A stretch of 38,518 nt of DNA from Butyrivibrio sp. Its GTDB lineage: Bacteria; Bacillota; Clostridia; Lachnospirales; Lachnospiraceae. Made by a program: the position numbers and the translations under genes. This document shows, in pieces, positions 1-7,445 of the stretch. The stretch covers positions 1-38,518 of the forward strand of contig JAILMY010000212.1 of the NCBI GenBank assembly GCA_024692165.1, in the 5' to 3' direction. Each line of letters opens with the position of its first letter. The first letter of the stretch is position 1. The notes under the pieces are model-generated. The model was not told the DNA's origin and searched no databases. It was given only the letters and a program-made list of their open reading frames with translations.

Positions 1-154
1 TATTCCTCAGATGGATTATGATTCCGTGGAAATGATCCTTGGAGATCTTAAGAAATATAAGCTTCCTAAGGAAGATGAAGCCAAAGTCTCAGAGCTTGGC
101 AAAATGCTCAAAGTATTTGACTGGGAAGGCATGGAAAATCTAATCAGCCAGTAG
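1..154 (+). CDS. C-terminal tail of a cut-off signalling protein, Hpt-associated type
   Basis: Only the last 50 codons are in the window; the reading frame opens at base 2 and stops with TAG at 152-154. The tail (MDYDSVEMILGDLKKY ... DWEGMENLIS) aligns without gaps to the last 45 or so residues of the Hpt protein encoded at 3385-3993 (MDYDAIEFILSEIKGY ... EWEKMSNLLS). It is therefore probably the C-terminal end of a hybrid histidine kinase or another Hpt-bearing protein; that identity is inference because the catalytic part lies outside. The next gene starts 20 bp downstream with its own AGGAGA site, so the two are likely cotranscribed. Confidence 0.75.
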   Translation, partial: IPQMDYDSVEMILGDLKKYKLPKEDEAKVSELGKMLKVFDWEGMENLISQ

Positions 155-174
155 GTTATAAGGAGAGAAAAAGT

Positions 175-933
175 ATGCCCGATAATCGAATGTTAGTAAT
201 TGGAGAAAAGGAGTCATTTATAGTCCGGGTGCTTGTCAGCAAGGCTCAGGCAGCCAAGATAGAATGCGAATTTGTGCCATTTAATGTGAATGAGATAGCC
301 AAAAAGCTTGACGACACAGTTCTCATTACACTGTACATGGACGATGATTATTTGCCCACTGAAGAGATCATACATTTCTTGAAAGACAAGATGGATGAAA
401 AAGGAATGCAGATGATCATCATCGGGGAACAGAGGGATATACAGCATCTTGGTAGTCATATTCCGGAGGATATGATATATACTGTTTTTTCCCGTCCTGT
501 GGACAATGAAAAATATATCAGTACAGTCCAGGACTACATCAAAAAAATGAACTCCGGAGAATTTAAAAAGAGCATTCTTGTGGTGGACGATGATCCCAAT
601 TACCTGGGTCTTGTAAGAGAGTGGCTCAAGGATGATTACAAGGTGTTTATGGTCAACTCCGGACTTCAAGCCATTAAATGGCTTGGAAAAAATAAGGTTG
701 ATCTGATCCTTTTGGATCACGAAATGCCGGTAACCAGTGGCCCACAAGTCCTTGAGATGCTTCGAAGTGATGATGAGACCAAGGTAATTCCGGTCATGTT
801 CCTTACGGGAAAAAGTGACAAGGAAAGCGTAATGGCGGTGGTTTCACTTAAGCCGGAAGGATATTTTTTAAAGACCATTCAGAAGGAAGAGCTTCTGGAG
901 AAGCTTGGAGAATTCTTTATATTGCACAAGTAA
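175..933 (+). CDS. Response regulator with degenerate N-terminal and intact C-terminal receiver domain
   Basis: The 252-residue protein has a canonical receiver domain at residues about 132-250. The acidic cluster is D138-D140, the phospho-acceptor is D181 in the segment LILLDHEMP, and the conserved T211 and K233 are both present. The first 125 residues have the same alternating pattern (hydrophobic strand MLVIGE, YMDDD, MIIIGE, VFSRP) and look like a receiver that has lost the standard aspartate arrangement. There is no DNA-binding or enzymatic output domain, so it probably passes phosphate or docks on a partner. AGGAGA at 161-166 supports the ATG at 175. It sits between an Hpt-type gene tail and an HD-GYP-type membrane protein, with another Hpt protein after that, which fits a phosphorelay. 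Confidence 0.85.
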   Translation: MPDNRMLVIGEKESFIVRVLVSKAQAAKIECEFVPFNVNEIAKKLDDTVLITLYMDDDYLPTEEIIHFLKDKMDEKGMQMIIIGEQRDIQHLGSHIPEDMIYTVFSRPVDNEKYISTVQDYIKKMNSGEFKKSILVVDDDPNYLGLVREWLKDDYKVFMVNSGLQAIKWLGKNKVDLILLDHEMPVTSGPQVLEMLRSDDETKVIPVMFLTGKSDKESVMAVVSLKPEGYFLKTIQKEELLEKLGEFFILHK

Positions 934-963
934 GATGCCTATTGCTGCAGCCCTTAGAAGAGG

Positions 964-3360
964 ATGTATATGTTTGATTTTATCAGGGAACACCAACTGA
1001 ATATCATGCTCCTTTTATGTGGTGCCAGTGGGACTTTAGCGCTGCTTCTTTTTATCACACGGTTTTTGACAAAGCGCAGGAAGTGGGCTCTTATCATTAT
1101 GGAACTTGTGGCTATGTTTTTGCTCTGGTTTGACAGGCTGGCCTATACCTATGCCGGGCACGTGGGTCCGACTGCGTTTTTGATGGTGCGCCTTAGCAAC
1201 TTCATTGTATTCTTTTTAACTCCTACCGTGGTGTTTGGTTTCAATATGTTCATCTGCGATTATCTGACAGATGAAGGCGGCGTAAAGATGCTCCCCAGAA
1301 GGATCAAGGCCGTTTCTTATATTTCCGCTATCGGAATGTTCCTGGCCATAGTATCTGCATTTACCGGTCTATATTACTATTTTGACCTGTCAAATACCTA
1401 TCACAGGGGTAAGGGCTTCCTTATTGCCTACATTATCCCTGTTATCTGTCCACTTGTTCAGTACACGGTGATAAGGCAGTATAAAAAGTCTTTCAGCAAG
1501 CTTATTTATACCTCAATGCTGCTGTACATCTTCTGCCCACTTGTCTGCGGAATAATCCAGATATTTGCCTACGGAATTTCCATAGTAAATATGGCAATGG
1601 TTCTGGTTTCTATCTCCCTGTACATTTTTACCTATATGGATATCAATAACACGGTGGAGAATGCCCATGAGATTGAGATCCAGCACATGCAGGGCCAGCA
1701 GCGCCGTATGTTAAGGCTTTTTGACCAGCTTGCCAAGGCCTTCGTGTCTGCTGTTGAGAAAAAAGATGAATTCACAAAGGGAAATGCGGTCAAAAAGGCT
1801 GAGTATGCAAGAAAGCTTGCCAGACTGAGGGGGAAGAGCGACGATGACTGCAATAAGGCATATTATGCAGCCCTTCTTCACGATGTTGGAATGATCGGAA
1901 TCGATGATGCGATAATCAAGAACGAGATGGATCCCGGCGCCCTTGAAATAGAAGCCTTCAGACAAAAGCCTGTCATCGGAAAAGAGATTTTGTCAAATAT
2001 CACAGAGTATCCGTACCTTAGCATCGGTGCGGCTTACAGCCATGAGAGATACAACGGAACAGGTTATCCCGAAGGACTTAAGGGAGAGGAAATTCCGGAA
2101 ATCGCAAGGCTCGTAGCTGTTGTGGATGCCTATGTGACCATGACCACACCCAAGAGATATCGTGATGCAAAGCCGGATTTCGTGGCCAGGGAAGCTCTGG
2201 TAAAGGGAGCCGGTGAGGAATTTGATCCTGTCTATGCGGATCTTATGGTCAAGATAATTGACGAAGAGAGCAAGGATAAGATCTTTGATGATATCGCTCT
2301 TGTGGAAAAAGAGCTCACCTGCGATGAATATAAAAAGAATGTGGCACTTGGTATTCCTGTTATCCAGAATATCACAAATATAAGCTTTAACTTTGAACCC
2401 TCAAAGGAAACGCCCACCGGATTTTCAGCTCCTTCCATTATTTTGTTTGATTCCTTCGACAGGAGAATCCATGATGATGCAAGAGCTATAAGGGCATATC
2501 ATTACAAGGAGTATGGTGAAATATGGTTTGATAACCACAGTATAACCACAGCTGCCAGGAAGATCGTGGAAACCATGATAGACAGCGATCTTTCAAGAAA
2601 CGATAATGATAAAAACGCCGAGGGCATTGCCACTGCCGGAAGGTATGAAATAACAGCTGTCAAATTTGAAGATCACTTAAAACTTACCATGACTTCTCCT
2701 GATTACAAAAAGGAAGCCATTGTGGCTGTTATGGATGGCTCGTCTTCGGTATATATCGGTCTTACGGGCGAATACTGCAAGCTGACTGATATTTCAATCC
2801 AGCAGACTGATGAGACCATCAACGCAGCAGATATTCCAAGGATTTCCGATGAGATAAGCTACATCAATCATATGGAATCAGATCTGCCAAATGTCCAGAT
2901 AAACCAGACCAGATCCGCATCTACCGAAGGTATAGAAATCAGAAACAAACATACTCTGAATTTTCATACAATGTCATTGCCTGTTGCAGATTTCGTCTGG
3001 AACTGCCCTTATATTGTCATTTTCAGCTCAGATAACGGCAGAATGATGGGCAGAAATTATACGGAATATGTGACAATCAAGCTTAACGGAGAGATTGACA
3101 GAAAAGAAGATGTGGCAGAAAATAACTTCATTATGAAGAGGAAGGATACCTTCCTGGGCTGGGAAAGCTGGAAGGAAAAGAATAAAGAGGGCTTTGAGTG
3201 CGAGATAAACTTTGAACGAAAGGGCAATCGCATAACCACTATCACCGAGAATCAGGGAGTATACGTGGAGAATACTACCATAATCAAAAAAATGCCTGAC
3301 AAGGTGTACGTTGCCATCACCGGTGATCGATGCGCCCTGACTGATATAAGGATCAAGTAA
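964..3360 (+). CDS. Membrane HD-GYP-like protein with two C-terminal repeat domains
   Basis: The 798-residue protein has about seven hydrophobic segments in residues 10-230, a short linker (about 232-255), then an HD-GYP-type domain (about 255-450). H306-D307 (LLHDVG) and the GYP motif G367-P369 in HERYNGTGYP are clear, as is the downstream YRDA element. HD-GYP enzymes hydrolyse cyclic di-GMP. Here, however, the usual HHE reads SHE (S359, H360) and the usual HP before the G..IL helix reads KP, so two expected metal-ligand histidines are missing and activity is doubtful. Residues about 480-798 hold two related beta-rich modules, each ending in a similar phrase (GLTGEYCKLTDISI, AITGDRCALTDIRI). 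An ATG at 970 is better spaced from AGAGG than the one at 964 and may be the true start. It is likely in an operon with its neighbours. Confidence 0.8.
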   Translation: MYMFDFIREHQLNIMLLLCGASGTLALLLFITRFLTKRRKWALIIMELVAMFLLWFDRLAYTYAGHVGPTAFLMVRLSNFIVFFLTPTVVFGFNMFICDYLTDEGGVKMLPRRIKAVSYISAIGMFLAIVSAFTGLYYYFDLSNTYHRGKGFLIAYIIPVICPLVQYTVIRQYKKSFSKLIYTSMLLYIFCPLVCGIIQIFAYGISIVNMAMVLVSISLYIFTYMDINNTVENAHEIEIQHMQGQQRRMLRLFDQLAKAFVSAVEKKDEFTKGNAVKKAEYARKLARLRGKSDDDCNKAYYAALLHDVGMIGIDDAIIKNEMDPGALEIEAFRQKPVIGKEILSNITEYPYLSIGAAYSHERYNGTGYPEGLKGEEIPEIARLVAVVDAYVTMTTPKRYRDAKPDFVAREALVKGAGEEFDPVYADLMVKIIDEESKDKIFDDIALVEKELTCDEYKKNVALGIPVIQNITNISFNFEPSKETPTGFSAPSIILFDSFDRRIHDDARAIRAYHYKEYGEIWFDNHSITTAARKIVETMIDSDLSRNDNDKNAEGIATAGRYEITAVKFEDHLKLTMTSPDYKKEAIVAVMDGSSSVYIGLTGEYCKLTDISIQQTDETINAADIPRISDEISYINHMESDLPNVQINQTRSASTEGIEIRNKHTLNFHTMSLPVADFVWNCPYIVIFSSDNGRMMGRNYTEYVTIKLNGEIDRKEDVAENNFIMKRKDTFLGWESWKEKNKEGFECEINFERKGNRITTITENQGVYVENTTIIKKMPDKVYVAITGDRCALTDIRIK

Positions 3361-3384
3361 TATTTTTGAAACGGATTTAGAATC

Positions 3385-3993
3385 ATGGAAGATAATTTAA
3401 TTGATATTTTAAGCGGCGTTGAGGGCATATCTGTAGCAGATGGCCTTGAGTACTGCGGAAGCACCGCTGCATTCATAAAGTTTATAAAAACTTTTTACTA
3501 CAGCATTGAAAAGAAGGCTCAGGATATCAAAGACGCCTACGAAAGAGGGGATTTTTCAACTTATACCACGAAGGTACATGCGTTAAAGAGTACCTCAAGA
3601 TTTATTGGTGCATCTAAGCTTTCTGAACTTGCTCTTAGGCTTGAAGAAGCCGGAAATGCAGGTGATATCTCTTTTATCAGAGAAAACAATGATAGATTTC
3701 TTGAGCTTTACACAAGTTATATTGACAAGCTCTCAGTTCTGGACAGTGCCGGAAAAACAGCTTCGGATTCAGATGCCGGCAAACCCATATCTGAAGCTGA
3801 GCTTAAGGATGCCTACAGGTCATTGAATGACAGCATCGAGATGATGGACTACGACGCCATTGAATTTATTCTTTCGGAGATAAAAGGCTACAGGCTTTCT
3901 GCAGGAGACAGAAATACCATGGAAAGTCTTGGAAAGCTCCTTGTGAACCTTGAATGGGAGAAGATGAGCAATCTCCTTTCAGGGAAAAACTAA
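3385..3993 (+). CDS. Stand-alone histidine phosphotransfer (Hpt) protein
   Basis: This 202-residue soluble protein has an Hpt four-helix motif in residues about 25-120. The phosphorylatable histidine is H65 in KVHALKSTSRFIGA, followed by the typical LxxLALRLEEAG helix. Hpt proteins carry phosphate between receiver domains in phosphorelays. The C-terminal 60 residues form a separate helical unit homologous to the tail of the gene that is cut by the left edge of the window. It follows the HD-GYP-type gene by 24 bp with only a weak ribosome site, suggesting coupled expression. The receiver protein at 175-933 is an obvious candidate partner. A strong terminator follows 50 bp downstream. Confidence 0.85.
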   Translation: MEDNLIDILSGVEGISVADGLEYCGSTAAFIKFIKTFYYSIEKKAQDIKDAYERGDFSTYTTKVHALKSTSRFIGASKLSELALRLEEAGNAGDISFIRENNDRFLELYTSYIDKLSVLDSAGKTASDSDAGKPISEAELKDAYRSLNDSIEMMDYDAIEFILSEIKGYRLSAGDRNTMESLGKLLVNLEWEKMSNLLSGKN

Positions 3994-4007
3994 ATACAAT
4001 CTGATAA

Positions 4008-4036
4008 TTAACTCAGTGTGACAGTTCTGTGATAAT
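4008..4036 (+). promoter_or_regulatory. Predicted sigma-A promoter for the lipoprotein gene
   Basis: TTAACT (4008-4013), a 17-bp spacer and GATAAT (4031-4036) preceded by TG at -1 spacing (TGtGATAAT, extended -10). The predicted start lies immediately before the 4046-4079 hairpin, so the lipoprotein mRNA would begin with that hairpin. Read from sequence only. Confidence 0.4.
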
Positions 4037-4045
4037 CAGTGGATT

Positions 4046-4087
4046 AAAGTTATTAATGTAATCAAACATTAATAACTTTTTTCTTTT
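4046..4087 (+). terminator. Intrinsic terminator of the signalling operon
   Basis: Perfect 13-bp stem, AAAGTTATTAATG at 4046-4058 and CATTAATAACTTT at 4067-4079, with an 8-nt loop, followed by a T-rich run to 4087. The stem is AT-rich but complete. It closes the 1-3993 operon; it also lies in the leader of the next gene. Confidence 0.75.
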
Positions 4088-4121
4088 TGGATTTTATTTA
4101 ATTGTAGGAGGGAAAACAATT

Positions 4122-4718
4122 ATGAGAAAGACAAACGCAAGAAACGCAATTTCATTGGCACTGGCAGCAGCAATGGCTATGGTGGTCATGACAGGATGCG
4201 GAAGCAAAAGTGCACAGGCAACATCAATTCCTGAGGATCAGATTGCTCTTGAAGCCGAGCCTGCAGTCGGTGCTGTTTCAGAGTCACAGTACACAAGCGC
4301 TGATGGATGGTCAGTAAGATACAACCCTAAAACCTTCATTGTTAACGAAGCTGAGGGAATGACATCTTTTGTTTATATGGGTGAGAGCGCCGGAACAAAC
4401 ATGATCATTGCAACCTATGTAGAGGGAAAAAATGCTGAGGATGCAATTAATGAGATGGCTGAGAGCTATGGCGGCGAGAATCCGTATTTTTCACAGGGAC
4501 CTTTCCCGGGAACAGAGGATGAACCCGGCTACTGGGTATCCTTTGATCCCAACATGGAAGGCTCAGGCAGTTACATGACAGCTTTAGCGCGAAACTATAA
4601 GGAAGGAGCACTTATCTTTGAAGTCAGTGGTCACAATGGTAATGATGAAATGCAGAACATGGAAGTTTCCGATGCTCTTTCACTGGTTATCGACTCGCTC
4701 CAGTTCGAAAACGCGTAA
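4122..4718 (+). CDS. Small secreted lipoprotein of unknown function
   Basis: A 198-residue precursor with a lipoprotein signal: RKTNAR at the N-terminus, a hydrophobic segment at residues 9-22, then VMTGC with the lipidated cysteine at C26. The mature part begins with a short polar linker and continues as one domain of about 140 residues (starting near DGWSVRYNP) that alternates strands and helices, reminiscent of the PsbP/DcrB-like fold; that resemblance is my inference. Role unknown. The start is fixed by AGGAGGG at 4106-4112. It is bounded upstream by a terminator and downstream by a convergent gene, so it appears monocistronic. Confidence 0.85.
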   Translation: MRKTNARNAISLALAAAMAMVVMTGCGSKSAQATSIPEDQIALEAEPAVGAVSESQYTSADGWSVRYNPKTFIVNEAEGMTSFVYMGESAGTNMIIATYVEGKNAEDAINEMAESYGGENPYFSQGPFPGTEDEPGYWVSFDPNMEGSGSYMTALARNYKEGALIFEVSGHNGNDEMQNMEVSDALSLVIDSLQFENA

Positions 4719-4756
4719 TAACAGACTATGGCTATATCTGGATGATGATTAAGGCT

Positions 4757-5521
4757 TTACAGACCCTTGTATTTCTTTGAAAGATACAGCGCCAGGAAGA
4801 ACAAGCCAACCGTCTCTGTCACATGGTAGATTATCGATGTCCACACGATACCAATTTCGCGGCCCATCAGATATACAGTCTGCATTTGCAGGGCGGCGAA
4901 GGACACAAGAAAAACAGCCAGAATGGCAAGAGAGGCAAGCTTAAGGAATCTGTCATTTAAAAAGATTCCTGTCATAACGACACCAAGGAGAATGGCTGAC
5001 AGAATCTCCAGATACTTAAAACCATGGGTCATGTTGTAGAGCATGACAAAGGTTCCGTCGGTCATTCCCTGACCCAGAGAAAGGGCATCCATAAGCATCC
5101 CAATGAATCTTCTGTACATCAAAGATGTGAAAACATAGATGAGTTCAGCGCCCACGAAGATAACGGCCCAAAGCTGAAGGAGTCTGTTAACGGAAGAAAC
5201 AGACAGGGATGCTATATTATCGCCCAGATATTCCTTCTGAAGATCTCCAATCCTGTTTCTTTCTTCTTTGTCAAAGAGAGTGAGATAGTGTTTGAGTTTA
5301 TTCCAGGATAAGTAAAATACAAGAGCAGTGGCAGCAATCTGAATGCAGGAAATGGTTATCTGCAGGTACCATAGCAGGGCATCAAGCATATCAGGGCTGA
5401 GACTGCTGTTTTTTTTAAGAAGAAGGCGAAGTCCACCCTCACAAAGAGCTGCAATGATCTTTATTATTGCTGTTATAAGTATTGTTTTTGACAGAATGTG
5501 GTTTTTAATGTTCAGATACAT
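4757..5521 (-). CDS. Integral membrane protein of unknown function
   Basis: A 254-residue protein with about six hydrophobic spans (roughly residues 12-28, 55-72, 114-134, 165-185, 192-212 and 220-247) and a charged cytoplasmic stretch around residues 76-100 (LFDKEERNRIGDLQKEYLGD). I do not recognise the family. The start is supported by a GGAGAG ribosome site just upstream (about 5525-5533 on the plus strand). It converges with the lipoprotein gene (38 bp apart, no clear terminator in the gap) and diverges from the coiled-coil gene, sharing a promoter region with it. Confidence 0.7.
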   Translation of the reverse strand: MYLNIKNHILSKTILITAIIKIIAALCEGGLRLLLKKNSSLSPDMLDALLWYLQITISCIQIAATALVFYLSWNKLKHYLTLFDKEERNRIGDLQKEYLGDNIASLSVSSVNRLLQLWAVIFVGAELIYVFTSLMYRRFIGMLMDALSLGQGMTDGTFVMLYNMTHGFKYLEILSAILLGVVMTGIFLNDRFLKLASLAILAVFLVSFAALQMQTVYLMGREIGIVWTSIIYHVTETVGLFFLALYLSKKYKGL

Positions 5522-5547
5522 GGTTTCTCTCCATAAGTTCTATACCT

Positions 5548-5599
5548 ATTTTACCAAAAAGAAAATTCTTCTTGCAATTTCTTTTCCCATGTGTATAAT
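5548..5599. promoter_or_regulatory. Overlapping divergent promoters sharing one -35 hexamer
   Basis: The self-complementary hexamer TTGCAA at 5572-5577 can act as -35 in both directions. On the plus strand it is followed after 16 bp by TATAAT (5594-5599) for the coiled-coil gene. On the minus strand it is followed after 18 bp by TAAAAT (plus-strand 5548-5553) for the membrane protein gene. Two polymerases could not occupy both at once. Confidence 0.5.
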
Positions 5600-5607
5600 A
5601 AAAATTC

Positions 5608-5648
5608 GTCGGCAATCAGTCGGCAATTATCCTAAGAGTTCTCTTAGG
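5608..5648 (+). repeat. Direct repeat and palindrome in the 5' leader of the coiled-coil gene
   Basis: GTCGGCAAT occurs twice (5608-5616 and 5619-5627, period 11 bp, about one helical turn), followed by a perfect inverted repeat CCTAAGAG-TT-CTCTTAGG (5631-5648). All lie just downstream of the predicted start of the plus-strand transcript, the usual place for a repressor site; the regulator is unknown. Confidence 0.5.
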
Positions 5649-5743
5649 TGTTTTCCAATTTTTAGTTTAAAGCGTGCATGGTAGATTGCAGGGGCTTTTT
5701 GTCTTCTTTTTTGCTGTGCACAAGAATGCAGAAAGGAAGAGAA

Positions 5744-7357
5744 ATGAAACTAATCAGGAAGAAAAACAGAAAACAAAACACAGGTAAAAATAACAATGGA
5801 GTCATGACTTTGCTTCGAAAGCTTAAGCGTCACGATACAATGGTAGTTGCAGTTGCGGTGGTCATTGCGCTGATGCTCTGCGGCGGCCTTATTTACATCA
5901 GCACTCCTGTAGTGGCGGCGGAGGCCAGGGAAGAGTTTGTAGAGAGCGAAAAGGAGAACAATGAGCTCACCAAGGAACGACTCCAGGAAATCAGGGATTA
6001 TCTTGATAATCTGGACAAGGCGGTTACAAGTAACCAGGAAAGCTTAAGTTCTATTGATAATAAGACCAGCACAGAAAATGAGAAGGTTACAAATAACATA
6101 AACGACAGAGTAACAAAGCTTGACGGAAAGCTTACTGAGGTCCACAGGAACATCGATTCCACCATTACCAGAATCGACAATGTGAAGTCCGAGCTTGATG
6201 CCTCTGATAAGCAGAACACTGAGCAGCTTAAGAAGGATTTTGCCGAGATCGGAACTGAGCTTGAGAGCATTCAGAAGGAATACGCAGATGCCACAGGGCA
6301 GCTTAAGAGCCTTATGAATCAGCTGGGAAAAGAGATCGCTGAGAACTTCGACACTGATTTTGAAAGCTACAACACCGAGGTAAAAAATAAATTCGATACT
6401 GTAAATAACGAAGTTACAAATAAGTTCAAAGAGATCAGTGAGTCCATGAACAGTCAGACCACTACTATCAATAATCTGATTTCCGAGAGTTCCAGTAAAA
6501 ATCAGGAGAATTCCAAGGCTCTTGAGGAAAAGCTGGCAGCAGTTGCAGAGAAACTTGAACAGGTTTTTCAGCGTGTGAGTGAGGGCAAAAAACTTTTGGC
6601 GTCCACCTTACTCACTTATAACGTAACAGTTAGTGAGGATGCTAAATTCCAGCAGATAAGCGATGGAATCAAGGAACTTGGTGATCAGAAAGTGAACAGA
6701 GACGGAGCTATTGCCAGTGCCAAGGCCAGTGCAACACCCGATAAGATAATGGCAGGACAGTCTGTTCAGATTGATGACCTTACAGTAGAAGGAACTGCCA
6801 CAAGTGATGCGGATGCTTCTGCAGGGGATATTTTAATGGGAAAATCGGCCTATGTTAACGGCCAGAAGGTAACAGGAGAGGTCCCTGTAAGAGATCTTGG
6901 CAGCATAGTACTTACTTCATCTAACACGTCTCAGCATTTTGAGGCGGGCTATTATGAGGCCTTTACAGTTACTGCAGATGTATCCACCATGGCAGGTTCC
7001 ATCAAGTTTCAGGTAGGTCATCATCACCTGGGAAATGAAAGATCGGGAAACGGCTGCTATACAGTTGTTGATCAGTCCAGAAGCTGGTCCTGCGGCGAAT
7101 ATGTACATCTCAGCCAAAAGATATGGGTGGACAGCTCAGGAGTCACACAGTACAACATGGAAGGAACCTGCGATAAATGCGGAGCCCATTACAGATTTAA
7201 TCCTGATCATTCGGATACAGTCAGATGCGGTACCGGAGAAACCTATTATCTTTTATCCTGTGGACATGAAGAGGGAGAATTTATTCGTGAAACCGAGGAT
7301 ATAAATGACGTGGCATCCAACGAAAAACTGCTGTCTGCAACCATTACTATGGATTAA
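5744..7357 (+). CDS. Membrane-anchored long coiled-coil protein with tail-fibre-like C-terminus
   Basis: I choose the ATG at 5744 (GAAAGGAAG just upstream), giving 537 residues; in-frame starts at 5678 and 5726 lack good ribosome sites. A basic N-terminus precedes one transmembrane segment (about residues 32-53). Residues about 58-300 form an almost uninterrupted coiled coil (many E/K/Q/N, LQEIRDYLDNLD, repeated NxxTxKF/L phrases). The C-terminal 230 residues begin with KLLASTLLTYNV and ILMGKSAYVNGQKVTGEVP, phrases typical of phage tail or fibre proteins, then a beta-rich part with CxxC and further cysteines (TCDKCG, RCGTG, LSCGH) that may bind zinc. It is likely an extracytoplasmic stalk displaying a small domain. 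No phage genes flank it. Function unknown. Confidence 0.7.
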   Translation: MKLIRKKNRKQNTGKNNNGVMTLLRKLKRHDTMVVAVAVVIALMLCGGLIYISTPVVAAEAREEFVESEKENNELTKERLQEIRDYLDNLDKAVTSNQESLSSIDNKTSTENEKVTNNINDRVTKLDGKLTEVHRNIDSTITRIDNVKSELDASDKQNTEQLKKDFAEIGTELESIQKEYADATGQLKSLMNQLGKEIAENFDTDFESYNTEVKNKFDTVNNEVTNKFKEISESMNSQTTTINNLISESSSKNQENSKALEEKLAAVAEKLEQVFQRVSEGKKLLASTLLTYNVTVSEDAKFQQISDGIKELGDQKVNRDGAIASAKASATPDKIMAGQSVQIDDLTVEGTATSDADASAGDILMGKSAYVNGQKVTGEVPVRDLGSIVLTSSNTSQHFEAGYYEAFTVTADVSTMAGSIKFQVGHHHLGNERSGNGCYTVVDQSRSWSCGEYVHLSQKIWVDSSGVTQYNMEGTCDKCGAHYRFNPDHSDTVRCGTGETYYLLSCGHEEGEFIRETEDINDVASNEKLLSATITMD

Positions 7358-7358
7358 T

Positions 7359-7387
7359 TTGAATTAATTTTTACAGTGCATTAAAAT
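7359..7387 (+). promoter_or_regulatory. Predicted sigma-A promoter for the G3E GTPase operon
   Basis: TTGAAT (7359-7364), 17-bp spacer, TAAAAT (7382-7387). It starts two bases after the preceding stop codon. I see no clear Zur-type palindrome beside it. Confidence 0.45.
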
Positions 7388-7445
7388 GTAGTTTGTTGTA
7401 GTATATATAGCACAGTAAATTTTGACATAGAATGGAGTGATTAAT

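Noticed and set aside
7359-7445. Zur or other metal-regulator operator before the G3E GTPase gene
   Set aside because: I looked for a symmetric site near the promoter and found only AT-rich sequence without clear dyad symmetry.
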